DNA of 41,038 bases from an uncultured Opitutaceae bacterium (lineage in GTDB: Bacteria > Verrucomicrobiota > Verrucomicrobiia > Opitutales > Opitutaceae): positions 1 through 41,038 of the forward strand of contig CAIOZY010000049.1 of NCBI GenBank assembly GCA_903862935.1. Reading direction: 5' to 3'. A model generated the notes under the pieces. That model did no database searches. It was given only the letters and a program-made list of their open reading frames with translations, and was not told where the DNA came from. The translations under genes and the position numbers were made by a program. Shown in pieces: positions 7,393 through 16,293 of this stretch; the stretch's first letter is position 1, and each line of letters opens with the position of its first letter.

Positions 7393-9666
7393 CTAAAACT
7401 CGTCGCACGCCACCTGTTCGGCCGAGACCCCCGCCTGCGCCAGCATCTTTGACGCCGCCTGAACCATCGCCGGCGGTCCGCAAAGATAGTACTCGATTTC
7501 CCCGGCGTTCGGATTGCTCTTGAGGTAGTCTTCGAAAAGCACGTCGTGGACATGGCCAACATGGCCCGACCAACGGTCTGTGGGCAACGGCTGGGACAAT
7601 GCCGGGTGGAATATGAAGTTGGGGAATGCCCGCGCCAATCCTTCGAAGTAATCGGCGTAGAAGAGTTCCTGCCGCGACCGCGCGCCGTACCAGAAACTCA
7701 CCTTGCGCTTGGTCGCCTGAGTCTCAAAGAGGTGTGAGATGTGGGAGCGGAGCGGAGCCATGCCGGACCCGGCTCCGACGTACACGATCTCCGCATTCCC
7801 TGACTTGATGTGGAAGTTGCCGAATGGTCCGGCCGCAGTCACCCGGTCCCCCGGCTTCAGCCGGTGCATGTAGGCTGAGCCTGCCCCGGCCGGACAATCC
7901 TGCCCCTGCGGGGGCGTGGCGATCCGGACGTTGAATCGCAGAACCTTGTCCACTGTAGGATTCGCCGCGATCGAGTAGTTGCGCCGGATCGGCATCGGGC
8001 CTTCGGACCGAAAATTGAATACGTGCTGCGCCTTCCATACCGAGGCATACGGTTCGCGCACGACGATCTTGTCGAAGGCGATTTCCCCATAGGCCGGAAT
8101 CTCGAACTGCAGGTACTGTCCAGGCAGGTAGGTGGGTAGCGTGGATCCCTCGTCGGCCTCGAGCACGAGTTCCTTGATGAAGGTGGCCACGTTCTCATTG
8201 CTTACGACCCGGAATTTGAATGCCGGGCGGTTCCCATTTCCGTTGTTGGCAGAGTGGAGATCCAGGAAGATCTTCCCATCGTACTCCTTCGCGCGATAGG
8301 CGCGAAGCGCGATGCAGGCGGGCGGCCGCTGAGGCGAGCCGTCGCGAATGTCGAAGCGCCCATTGTGCTTCGGGCACTCGATCAGCTTGCCTTTGACTAG
8401 CCCTTCCGCGAGGTGCGTGTTCCCGTGGGTGCACGTGCCGTCCGTCGCATGGAGCTCTCCCTCTTCAGTGCGATAGATCGCATAAGTCTTCTGGTCGTGG
8501 TCGAAGCGAATCACGTCCTCCTTCTGAAGAAACGAACTCGCCCCGACTTCGACCCAGCCGTCGACCGGTTTTCCCTTTGCTTGGAAGATTTGAACGGTCG
8601 GCGGTGCGTCGGCCCTGACCGTCGGTGTGGGTAGCCGGCGGCGAACAAAGTAACCCGGATCCCTGACCTGACGCAGCACGGTTGGCACGATCTCCCGCCA
8701 TGCGTCCAAGAGGCCGTCGTACGCCGGCGGGCAGTCGTCCTTGATCAGCTCGTGCAGGCGCGGCAGGTTGTGGTACGGCACCAATGGGAACATGTGGTGC
8801 TCGACATGGTAATTCATGTTCCAGTACAGGAACCGATTCATCGGATCCATGTATAAGGTCCGGCAGTTTAGCCGGTGGTCGAGGACGTTCTCCGCCAGTC
8901 CGGCGTGCTGCGTCACCCCGTAGAATTGTATCAGCCAGGAACCGTAGACGGTGGGAAGCCCCACGTACATTAGCGGCAGGAGGCTGTGGGTGGCTACCGC
9001 AATTCCCCCGACGGTCGCGTAGATCAGCAGGTAGATGCGCGCACGGACGAATATGGCGGGATATTCGGACTCGGGTACGTACGTCTTTTCCTCGGAATTG
9101 AGGCGACCCAGACTGTGAAGGACAACATTCCGGAAGAAGGTGCGGACCTGCACCACGCCGAAGATTTTCGCGAGCATCCGGGACAGATTCGGCGGCCGAG
9201 GCACGGCGATCTCGGGATCGCGTCCAACAATGATCGTGTCGCTATGGTGCCGCGTGTGGCTCCATCTCCATGGGACGGATTCCCGCATTACCATGAATGA
9301 AGCGACCTCGTACAAAGCGTTATTGAGCCAATCCGTCCGGAACGCTGTTCCGTGCGAGGACTCGTGCCATCGGGCATCCGAGGTCGACGCATATAGCGCT
9401 CCGTAGATGGCGAAGGGGATAATCGCCCACCAACTGCCCCAGAGCCGCGCGCCGAGGACGGCGCAGTCAATGATCAGACCAAACCAGATCGCCGTATCTC
9501 GCAACGCCGGACCGTCTTTCCTCACAAGCAATTCGCGCAGGGTCTGGCGCGACACAGGAGACTGGTACCAAGTCGCTTCCGCCAAGCCTTTGGCGATCGC
9601 CAGCTCCGTGTCCTTACCCACGAGACTGTAGTCGCTCAGCTGAATCGATGTATAAAGAGACTTCAT
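7393..9666 (-). CDS. Fused desaturase-type oxygenase, Rieske ferredoxin and NqrF-like reductase (MocD-MocE-MocF fusion)
   Basis: This 757-residue protein joins three modules. Residues 1-340 are a membrane di-iron desaturase/hydroxylase with histidine boxes HESSH (101-105), HTRHH (137-141) and HVEHH (287-291) and hydrophobic helices around 58-95 and 208-250. Residues about 355-470 are a Rieske [2Fe-2S] ferredoxin with C412-x-H414 and C431-P-K-H434. Residues about 480-757 are a ferredoxin reductase with FAD motif RNYS (562-565), NAD motif GAGSGMAP (631-638) and CGPPAM near the end, closest in look to NqrF. In rhizopine catabolism MocD, MocE and MocF are separate oxygenase, ferredoxin and reductase proteins that demethylate a methoxy-sugar. 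Here one chain could pass electrons from NADH to the di-iron site. The substrate is unknown. It lies near an AraC regulator, URO-D-like enzymes, an MFS permease and a TonB receptor. Confidence 0.88.
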   Translation of the reverse strand: MKSLYTSIQLSDYSLVGKDTELAIAKGLAEATWYQSPVSRQTLRELLVRKDGPALRDTAIWFGLIIDCAVLGARLWGSWWAIIPFAIYGALYASTSDARWHESSHGTAFRTDWLNNALYEVASFMVMRESVPWRWSHTRHHSDTIIVGRDPEIAVPRPPNLSRMLAKIFGVVQVRTFFRNVVLHSLGRLNSEEKTYVPESEYPAIFVRARIYLLIYATVGGIAVATHSLLPLMYVGLPTVYGSWLIQFYGVTQHAGLAENVLDHRLNCRTLYMDPMNRFLYWNMNYHVEHHMFPLVPYHNLPRLHELIKDDCPPAYDGLLDAWREIVPTVLRQVRDPGYFVRRRLPTPTVRADAPPTVQIFQAKGKPVDGWVEVGASSFLQKEDVIRFDHDQKTYAIYRTEEGELHATDGTCTHGNTHLAEGLVKGKLIECPKHNGRFDIRDGSPQRPPACIALRAYRAKEYDGKIFLDLHSANNGNGNRPAFKFRVVSNENVATFIKELVLEADEGSTLPTYLPGQYLQFEIPAYGEIAFDKIVVREPYASVWKAQHVFNFRSEGPMPIRRNYSIAANPTVDKVLRFNVRIATPPQGQDCPAGAGSAYMHRLKPGDRVTAAGPFGNFHIKSGNAEIVYVGAGSGMAPLRSHISHLFETQATKRKVSFWYGARSRQELFYADYFEGLARAFPNFIFHPALSQPLPTDRWSGHVGHVHDVLFEDYLKSNPNAGEIEYYLCGPPAMVQAASKMLAQAGVSAEQVACDEF

Positions 9667-10157
9667 ACGCTACGGTGTAAACATTACATGGTAGTGTGCG
9701 AGTCTCGTGCACCTCGAACAAGAGCTGTCGGCTCGCACCTTTCAGCACGTGATGCAAAGTGCTTGAGGCCCCGGAAGGGGCCGGCGGAAGATGCTGCGAT
9801 TCGTGAAGGCGGCGCCTAACTGCCAACGCTGGCCAAGCGGCGCTCGAAGGACTCCGATCAAGTCCTCCAAACCGTCCAGATCGTACAAAATCCGCGGCAG
9901 TGGGGCGTCAATCTTAGGAAGCGCCCAGCCTTCGCAAGTGCTGTTGTGTCAACACGCTTTGCGGGTCAACCTTCGTAAAAACTTCTCCGAATGATGGTTG
10001 CTTTAGTAACGGGTCGATCATACGTCGGCGGGCTGCGCGAATTCGGGCTGGCGGAGTGGAACCCTGATTGCATTATGGGTCGGTTGCTGCCCCGTGTCCT
10101 TCCGTTCGGCCGCCTCGTTCTGCCCCCTGTGGGGCGATTCAGCTCTTCGAGCCTCCC
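9667..10157. other. Intergenic region upstream of the oxygenase fusion (490 bases)
   Basis: I see no supportable gene. The oxygenase promoter should lie just right of 9666. The right half runs into transposon-derived sequence belonging to the IS3 remnant. Confidence 0.35.
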
Positions 10158-10436
10158 TCAAAGTCGGTCTGGATGGTTATATGATGTTGATACGACTGAC
10201 GCTGGTTGTCCATCCCTCCCGGAGGAAAGGCCCGGCTCGGCGGGCCTGACCGCAGCTAGGAATGGAGATAAGTTCGACGCGTAGACTGCGGGGCTCCTGT
10301 AGCCGAGCTTACTGTGTGGTCGACCCTGGTTGTAATGAACCCGGAAGTCCTCGATGACGACTCTGGCCTCGGTTAGGCTCCAGAGCTGTTCACTATTGAG
10401 GCATTCATCGCGGAAAGCGCGTCTGGCATTATTGCC
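10158..10436 (-). pseudogene. IS3-family transposase remnant (C-terminal part)
   Basis: The minus-strand frame contains FRDECLNSEQLWSLTEAR, then VIEDFRVHYNQGRPHSKLGY, the C-terminal signature of the IS3-family DDE integrase core with the final catalytic glutamate in RDE. The upstream part of orfB and all of orfA are missing. Homology starts abruptly at about 10436 and the frame beyond that is not transposase-like. It separates the oxygenase gene from the cupin gene and may mark a rearrangement that placed them together. Confidence 0.75.
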
Positions 10437-10474
10437 AGCCGGCCCAAAACGGTGAGCTTTCTCGCATGGGCACG

Positions 10475-10909
10475 CTAGCCAATGCGGGCCGGGAGTACGC
10501 TCGCGAAATCCCAACCCAGCTCCCGACAAACAGTTCGAATATGCTGTTCATATGTCGGCTCGTCTTTGGGACGGCCGCCCGAGAAACAGTCGACCGCCAG
10601 ATAACGGAAGACCGTATCCTCCATGGCACTGGCCGAGTGCAACGTAGAAGTCGGAATACGCACCACATCGCCTGGTTTCACAGGGTATTCCTGCCGTTCC
10701 TTTCCGATTCTAAAAACACCTCGCCCCTCGATGACATAGAATATTTGTTCCATATCGTCGTGCTTGTGCAATGGCGAGGTCTGGCCTGGTCGAAGCACCG
10801 TGATAAATACTTCCGCCGAAAGCGACTCGGAGCGGTCCATCACAAGGTCGTTGGCGTGCGTAGGAAAAACGTAACGCGGAGGATTCTCTGTAGGGAAGAC
10901 GAATTTCAT
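10475..10909 (-). CDS. Cupin-domain protein
   Basis: This 144-residue single-domain cupin starts at the ATG at 10909 (MKFVFPTENPPRYVFP). The frame is open further upstream, but that part has no family resemblance. The two cupin motifs are visible: PLHKHDDMEQIFYVIEGRG with metal ligands H, H and E, and PGDVVRIPTSTLHSA with the last histidine. Cupins of this size bind a metal and often act on small metabolites or sense them. The function here is not deducible. It lies on the same strand as the oxygenase fusion, separated by an IS3 remnant, and divergent from the AraC regulator, so the AraC protein may control it. Confidence 0.8.
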   Translation of the reverse strand: MKFVFPTENPPRYVFPTHANDLVMDRSESLSAEVFITVLRPGQTSPLHKHDDMEQIFYVIEGRGVFRIGKERQEYPVKPGDVVRIPTSTLHSASAMEDTVFRYLAVDCFSGGRPKDEPTYEQHIRTVCRELGWDFASVLPARIG

Positions 10910-11002
10910 GGGATATCGAGAGCTAAGTGAACTTAGATCATTGGCGGCATTAAGTACGCCTGTGGTTTTGGGAACAGTGACATTGAAGCCAATGTGCAAG
11001 CG

Positions 11003-11152
11003 ATGAGACGCTGGGCGAGAACTTTGGACCCGCAATTCAACGCATCCGACTGCTTCTGCTTGGTGCGCGCACTGATGCCGAACCCGACCAAGCCGCTGCC
11101 TCGGGGGGATAGCCTTCGCGGTTGCTGTTGCCAAATCGGCGCACCGCCCTAA
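11003..11152 (+). repeat. Dispersed repeat with a short conserved reading frame, copy A
   Basis: A 49-codon frame begins MRRWARTLDPQFNASDCFCLVRAL. A second copy at 18745-18870 begins MTRWARVFDPQFPALDRFCLARSL, with 16 of 24 residues the same. The DNA matches well around TGGGCGAG and GACCCGCA. The tails differ. It lies in the gap between cupin and AraC genes. It could be a small dispersed element, a remnant of a longer gene or a conserved micropeptide. I do not know the family. Confidence 0.5.
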
Positions 11153-11161
11153 CCTGTTGGG

Positions 11162-12085
11162 ATGCCCGAAGCGTTGCGACCCGATTACATGCAGCTTCCT
11201 CCGCGTGACCGGGCCTATTGGCGTGCGCCGGACCGGACAGAATTGCCGCTGCTATATTTGGCATGGGGTTCGCGTCAGTTTGGAAGTGATCCGATTTTCC
11301 CGGCTTTACATCCGGGATGGGTTTATGTCGTCGTGGAAAGCGGCTCGCCTAGTCTTGTGTGCAACCGACGATCTGAGCCGATCAAGAGCCCGTGTGTTCT
11401 TATCTTTCGGCCGGATATATTAATTGGCTGGAATGACAACTTGCAGCGTGTCACCCGGTTCTTAATCTGGATGTGGCGGCATCCCGTTACCACCGATATC
11501 GCCACGCTTGGGGCGAATGTATTCCGTTATTATTCACTGGCTCATTCCGATCTCAAGCTCCTCCAATTGTTGCACGCAGACTGTCGACGAGAAACCCAAC
11601 TCCTGGATCGGCATAGTGTAAATGCGCTTAACGGGCTCCAGCGCACGCTTGAGGCGCGATTGGCTAGAATTTCGGAATCGAATTCTTCGTTATCGCCGAA
11701 ACAGAATTTAAATCGCGCCCAAATGTGGCTGAAGCAGCACCTCGACTGCCATCGGCCTTTATCGCGGCTCGCCGACTATCTCGCGCTATCACAGTCCTCA
11801 GTGCAGCGACTCTTCCGCCAACACGCCGGGAAGACAGTGAGGCAAATTATCAATGAGGGCCGGCTGCGGGAAGCCCAATGGATGCTCACCAAAAAAGGCA
11901 TGTCCATCAAGGAGGTGGCTTTTCGTCTCGGTTATCGCCACGCGCATGATTTTAGCCGCGCATTCCTGAGGAGTAGCGGCGTTATGCCTTCGGCGGTGCA
12001 GGGCAGTCTGAGCGCGAGCAGCCCGAGTGAAACGAAAGATCGACGATCGGGTTCGTTGTCGTCCTCAAGATTATCGACATTATGA
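11162..12085 (+). CDS. AraC-family transcriptional regulator
   Basis: This 307-residue protein has a variable N-terminal sensing region (about 1-165) and a C-terminal AraC/XylS double helix-turn-helix at about 185-275: LSRLADYLALSQSSVQRLFRQHAGKT, then MSIKEVAFRLGYRHAHDFSRAFLRSSGVMPS. The last part is the family signature. The N-terminal half has no clear cupin motif. It is transcribed away from the cupin gene and toward the MFS gene, with which it overlaps by six bases tail to tail. It likely controls the neighbouring uptake and catabolism genes in response to their substrate, by analogy with sugar-linked AraC regulators. The effector is unknown. Confidence 0.9.
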   Translation: MPEALRPDYMQLPPRDRAYWRAPDRTELPLLYLAWGSRQFGSDPIFPALHPGWVYVVVESGSPSLVCNRRSEPIKSPCVLIFRPDILIGWNDNLQRVTRFLIWMWRHPVTTDIATLGANVFRYYSLAHSDLKLLQLLHADCRRETQLLDRHSVNALNGLQRTLEARLARISESNSSLSPKQNLNRAQMWLKQHLDCHRPLSRLADYLALSQSSVQRLFRQHAGKTVRQIINEGRLREAQWMLTKKGMSIKEVAFRLGYRHAHDFSRAFLRSSGVMPSAVQGSLSASSPSETKDRRSGSLSSSRLSTL

Positions 12086-13411
12086 GATGGCGGCCCGCGG
12101 TTCGCGGCGATCTGTTCGATCGCAGTCTCTGGCCAGCGGAGTGTACCGTGGAGACAGCAAGTGCATTACGACCAAGGCCGCCACATAGCTTACTGCGGCG
12201 ATTTCAAAAAGTTGAAGATAGCTTCCCGACCGTTCCAAGACAGAGCCTGCGTACTCTGCAAAAGCCATCGCGGTGACCGCGCTTGCTGTTCCGCCGACCC
12301 CAACGACGGATGCGACCGCGCTCATAGGAAAAAGGTCCGAGACAATAGTAAACAAGTTTGCCGCCCACCCCATGTGGCCCGCCGCGGCTAGGCCGATCAG
12401 CCATACTGCGCTGTCGGCATTCCTGACAAATGGCACGTAAAATACCGGCACGGTGCAACAGGCGCAGAGAGCTAGCGTCAGCTTTCGCGCGACATTAAGA
12501 GAGAGTCCCTTCCTCATGAGCAAGGATGCCACCCAGCCGCCGCCAATGCTTCCTACCGCTGCGAGCGCATAAATGGTCACCATCGGTCGGCCGACTTCGC
12601 TTAGGCGCACGCCAAAACGATAGTCCAGGAATTTCGGCGTCCAGTAGAGATAAAACCAAAATATCGGGGCCGAAAGCGCCCAACCGACGATGCAGACCCA
12701 ACTTTGCCGATAACCAAGTATTCCCGTCCATTTGATGGTCACATCCTTCGGCGTTGGTTTCCCCGCATGACCTTCCGGACCTCCAGCCGCCGTCGTTCGA
12801 CCCGGGTTGCTTTTCCGGTAAAGCATCTGCCAAAACAGCAGCCAAATGAAGCCGGATGCCCCGAGCGCCAGGAAACAACTCTGCCAGCCGTATCTAATCG
12901 CGAGCCAGGGCACGATAAGGGGAGCCAGGATGCCGCCGGCGTTGCAGCCGGAGTTGAAAAGGCCGGTGGCAAATGCCCTTTCCTCCTTCGGGAACCATTC
13001 GGCGATCGCCTTTATCGAAGCCGGGAATGTGCAGCCTTCGCCTAGTCCCATTGCAAAGCGGGCAAATCCAAAACCCAACACACTGCGCGCCAAGGCGTGG
13101 GCGCTCGCTGCCATGCTCCAGATCACGCCCGCCAGGGAATAGCCAAATTTCGTCCCATAGACGTCAATCAATTTTCCAAATCCCATGTAACCAATCGCAT
13201 ACGCCGCTTGAAATGCGGTCACAATATGTCCGTACTCCCGTTCGCTCCACCCGATCTTTCTTTGGAGTGTGGGTGCCAAGAGAGATAGTATCTGGCGATC
13301 GGAATAGTTTATCAAGGTGGCGGCAAAGAGCAGACCGCAAACAACCCATCGATAGGCGCTGGTTGGACGATTGGCCGCTCCGCCAAATGAGGATTCACGC
13401 ATCGACGGCAT
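12080..13411 (-). CDS. MFS permease of the anion:cation symporter (hexuronate ExuT-like) type
   Basis: This 443-residue inner-membrane protein has about twelve transmembrane segments. The N-terminal signature ATLINYSDRQILSLLAPTLQRKIGWSEREYG and the segment FARFAMGLGEGCTFPASIKAIAEWFPKEERAFATGLFNSG are typical of the ACS family, which moves organic anions such as hexuronates with protons or sodium. It is preceded on the same strand by two URO-D-like genes (80-base gap), suggesting one operon in which it imports a compound that has crossed the outer membrane through the nearby TonB receptor. The start at 13411 gives the usual short cytoplasmic tail. A second ATG lies nine bases further in. Substrate is inferred only broadly as a small organic anion. 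Confidence 0.88.
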   Translation of the reverse strand: MPSMRESSFGGAANRPTSAYRWVVCGLLFAATLINYSDRQILSLLAPTLQRKIGWSEREYGHIVTAFQAAYAIGYMGFGKLIDVYGTKFGYSLAGVIWSMAASAHALARSVLGFGFARFAMGLGEGCTFPASIKAIAEWFPKEERAFATGLFNSGCNAGGILAPLIVPWLAIRYGWQSCFLALGASGFIWLLFWQMLYRKSNPGRTTAAGGPEGHAGKPTPKDVTIKWTGILGYRQSWVCIVGWALSAPIFWFYLYWTPKFLDYRFGVRLSEVGRPMVTIYALAAVGSIGGGWVASLLMRKGLSLNVARKLTLALCACCTVPVFYVPFVRNADSAVWLIGLAAAGHMGWAANLFTIVSDLFPMSAVASVVGVGGTASAVTAMAFAEYAGSVLERSGSYLQLFEIAAVSYVAALVVMHLLSPRYTPLARDCDRTDRREPRAAIS

Positions 13412-13491
13412 AGATCACGTCTCCGTTCTCATCAAACCGCGCCTACTTGAGGTCTGTGCGTTCGACATCCGGCAAGCTAGAAAAAGTCGGG

Positions 13492-14664
13492 TCATCCATT
13501 TCGAAACTCCACCCAGGCGTCGCGAAACCATTCGATTACGGACCAAGGGGTCTGAGTGGAGGTGTTGCAGCTCGCAGACAGCATGAAACGATGCCGATAC
13601 GGCTCCAGCCGGGAAAACAGCTCCTCAACGTAGCGCAGCACTTGATCGCGGGTCTTGAACCCTTCGGTCTCGATCGGGGTAATGCCGCCGGTGATGATAA
13701 GCCTCCCGTTGCCCAGCTGCATGGCCTCGTCGAGCTGCAAATCACCCAAAGGTGGATAGGCCACCCCTTCCAGGCCGTCGACCCCCAGCGAGGCGATCAG
13801 GGGCAGCACGGCCCGCTGGCGGCCGCAGGCGTGGATGAAGAAGACGGCACCCGCGGCCCGGCACAGCGCGGCCGCCCGCTCGTAGAAGCTCGCCGAGCAG
13901 CGCTCGAGGTAGCGGGGCGAGTGGAAGGCGGAGTCGAGGTTGTCCATCGCGGTCATGGCGGCCACCCCGCTGCCGAGCATCTGGCGCACCAGATCAAGCT
14001 GCGCCTCCTCGTGGACCCTCATCCAAGCGGCGCAGCGCTCGGGGTGGTCTTCGAGCAGGTAGACGGCGCTGTCGGCACCGGCGGCCAGGTGCAGCATCTT
14101 GAGGGGGCTGAATAGTTCGCCCGCGTTGACCAGGCCGTCGTTGCCCACCTCGCGCTGCCAGCGCTCGAACCGCTCGGAGACGAAGCGCCAGCGCCGAGCC
14201 GCCACGAGTGCCTCGAAGGCGTCGGCCTCCCGGTCGAAGTCCTCCAGGAGGAACTTTTCCTGCACCAGCGTCGAGCCCGTGAAGACGAATCGCAGCCGTT
14301 CAGTCAATGTGCCGGCGCGGGTGCGATAGGTCCTCTCCGTAACGATGTCGCGGCCCTCAGTGCGGCGTACGACTTCGAGCTCGATGCCGTCCAGGACCTC
14401 GTCGGCCAGTCCTCCAAACCAGCACTGGGTGGGATCGCAGTACACGTTGCGGCTAAATACGTCGAGCCCGAGATAGCGGATGAGGTCTAATTGCGAACTG
14501 CACGTGCGCAATTGAGCAGGCAGCAAGCCGTGGTCGCGGTGATGGGTGAACCATTGCCAGTAGTTCGGCGCATAGACAAAACGGCCCGGTCGGTCGCGGC
14601 GCAGAATGTGGGTGACAAGCTCGCGTCGCGTGGCCCCGTCTTTAGTCGTGGCAGATCCGCTCAT
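13492..14664 (-). CDS. Uroporphyrinogen decarboxylase-like protein (methyltransferase-type), first copy
   Basis: This 390-residue protein starts at the ATG at 14664 (MSGSATTKDGATRREL). The frame is open 150 bases upstream, but that part is not family-like. It has the URO-D/MtaA/CmuA barrel layout: DRPGRFVYAPNYWQWF near the N-terminus, FIHACGRQ in the second half and MLSASCNTST near the end. The H-x-C plus distant C pattern matches the zinc ligands of MtaA-type methylcobalamin methyltransferases, so a methyl-transfer or related demethylation role is possible. Decarboxylation of uroporphyrinogen is unlikely given the context. The gene looks richer in G+C than its neighbours, which may point to separate acquisition. 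It lies between a second URO-D-like gene and the MFS permease. Confidence 0.8.
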   Translation of the reverse strand: MSGSATTKDGATRRELVTHILRRDRPGRFVYAPNYWQWFTHHRDHGLLPAQLRTCSSQLDLIRYLGLDVFSRNVYCDPTQCWFGGLADEVLDGIELEVVRRTEGRDIVTERTYRTRAGTLTERLRFVFTGSTLVQEKFLLEDFDREADAFEALVAARRWRFVSERFERWQREVGNDGLVNAGELFSPLKMLHLAAGADSAVYLLEDHPERCAAWMRVHEEAQLDLVRQMLGSGVAAMTAMDNLDSAFHSPRYLERCSASFYERAAALCRAAGAVFFIHACGRQRAVLPLIASLGVDGLEGVAYPPLGDLQLDEAMQLGNGRLIITGGITPIETEGFKTRDQVLRYVEELFSRLEPYRHRFMLSASCNTSTQTPWSVIEWFRDAWVEFRNG

Positions 14665-14911
14665 GAAAACTTTATGAGGCGGGCAAAACATGCAGCCGGA
14701 AGATCGATCCCGGCGCGGCTTCCATCTGTTTCCCGCCGTGGCCCACTTCTTCGTCGCGCCGTGTCGCCTTCGCGCCAAGAACCTTCCGGTCTGACCCAGG
14801 AATGGGTCTTGCAAAAAATCTGGCCGTGGTTGCCAAGATCAAATGGGTCCTGTCCGCTCTGTGGCATTAAGTTCGATGGGACGTTTAACGACATCATCTA
14901 ACGAAGTAATG

Positions 14912-16072
14912 CTAGTAACGCCCAGCCTCTTTGGCCGCTTCAATCATCGCAACGACGTTTTCTCGCGGTGTTGGCTTCTCGAGATAATCTGAGGTGGAGA
15001 AAATGTACCGCCCGCCGGGTTTGCCGATTTGCACGATCTCCGTGGTTTTCTTGGCAACCTCCTGCGGCGTAGCGACCTTTAGAAAGTCCACTTGATCGAG
15101 GTTACCGAGCAGGCAGATGGAATCTCCGAGTGCCGCCTTGGCTTCGATTAGCCGGTTGTCGCCACGTGGCGGCTCGCTCACTGTTTCCCAGACGGTCATG
15201 CCCAAGTCACGATAATTGTCGTACAGCGACTTCGCGTTGCCGCAGTTATGATAGATGCTGAACTTGCCACCTGCGTGAATGGCATCAATAACCCGCTTTT
15301 CATAGGATTGTACAAATCTGCTGAAGAAGTTTGGCCCAGTGGTGGTCCCGCCCGCCATGTGCCCCTGAATGCCTACGCAATCGATCGCCGTTTCCCCGAG
15401 TGCTGTGCAGTAATCCGACATCGCGACCGCAATGGCATCCATCAAAGCGCGGTATCCTGATTCATCCTCGTAGGGTGCGGTGTAGAGGTTGTCTAGGCCG
15501 CGCAAGTCAGCGCAGAAGTTGAACACCCCGGCAAAACCCCACGGCGCAAGCACGCCCTGTTCTCCAATTATGGCTCGCCAACACGCGGCAATATCTCGCA
15601 TCTCGCTGCGATCCTGATCGTCCAAAGCGGGCAGATATTTCAGGAATGCGTCGATATCGTCGGTATCTGCCAGCAAGGGGCGGGTGACCATGAATCGCAC
15701 TCCCGCCGTCGCTGCGCCGCTCTCGGGACCAGTCTCCTCCTGCACCATCGTACGACTGGGCGTAACGATCTCTAGTTTTCGCGTAAGCATGCCGTTGCTG
15801 TGCCACTGAGTCTTTTGTAACTTCCAATTCGGGTACTCCCGGCGGAAGAAATGCGGCTGCTGCAACGCGCAATGTTTGGCCATCAAGTCGAAGTCGAGCT
15901 CAGTCGCCATTTCAACCGCGTCAATAACACGGTCTACCTTGGGCTTTTGCGGATAATAGAAGGATAGATATTCCTCCTGCACAAATGGCGCTACCGGCAC
16001 ACGGTCGGCTTGCTGGCCCCGCATGGTTATCAAGAGTCGTTCGCGTGAGGTCATGCTGTAATTTGCTCTCAT
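14912..16072 (-). CDS. Uroporphyrinogen decarboxylase-like protein, second copy
   Basis: This 386-residue protein starts at 16072 or, closer to the family norm, at an internal ATG at 16054 (MTSRERLLITMRGQQADRVPVAP). It has the URO-D family N-terminus, a central WGFAGVFNFCADLRG, and YHNCGNAKSLYD as the H-x-C-G motif. The C-terminal site where MtaA-type enzymes have a zinc-binding cysteine reads IFSTSDYLEKPTP here, so one ligand is replaced. It may use other ligands or a different chemistry. It shares only the general fold signature with the downstream copy, so the two are not recent duplicates. It is probably the first catabolic gene of the operon after the TonB receptor gene, from which it is separated by about 220 bases. 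Confidence 0.8.
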   Translation of the reverse strand: MRANYSMTSRERLLITMRGQQADRVPVAPFVQEEYLSFYYPQKPKVDRVIDAVEMATELDFDLMAKHCALQQPHFFRREYPNWKLQKTQWHSNGMLTRKLEIVTPSRTMVQEETGPESGAATAGVRFMVTRPLLADTDDIDAFLKYLPALDDQDRSEMRDIAACWRAIIGEQGVLAPWGFAGVFNFCADLRGLDNLYTAPYEDESGYRALMDAIAVAMSDYCTALGETAIDCVGIQGHMAGGTTTGPNFFSRFVQSYEKRVIDAIHAGGKFSIYHNCGNAKSLYDNYRDLGMTVWETVSEPPRGDNRLIEAKAALGDSICLLGNLDQVDFLKVATPQEVAKKTTEIVQIGKPGGRYIFSTSDYLEKPTPRENVVAMIEAAKEAGRY

Positions 16073-16293
16073 CTCAGCTCAAAGTGCCGCCACTCCCCTA
16101 TCAATAATTAGATATCGTATTATCATGAAAGAAGACATTGTCTGCGCCTGAGCCCGACAGTTTACGAGGAGATGTTCTTCTTCAGATAGCTATCACGCAC
16201 GAATGAAGCAGATCACATTATTACCCAGATGGCGTCGTTTTGATCCGCTTGGAGAACAAAGCGTTTTGAGCAAACGGCCGGACGGATACGCGT

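Noticed and set aside
9780-9990. Possible second transposase fragment
   Set aside because: The minus-strand translation hints at transposase-like words but is broken by stops and matches no family that I can support.
13447-14115. Plus-strand frame of 222 residues, His- and Gly-rich
   Set aside because: It is antisense to the first URO-D-like gene, whose motifs are unambiguous.
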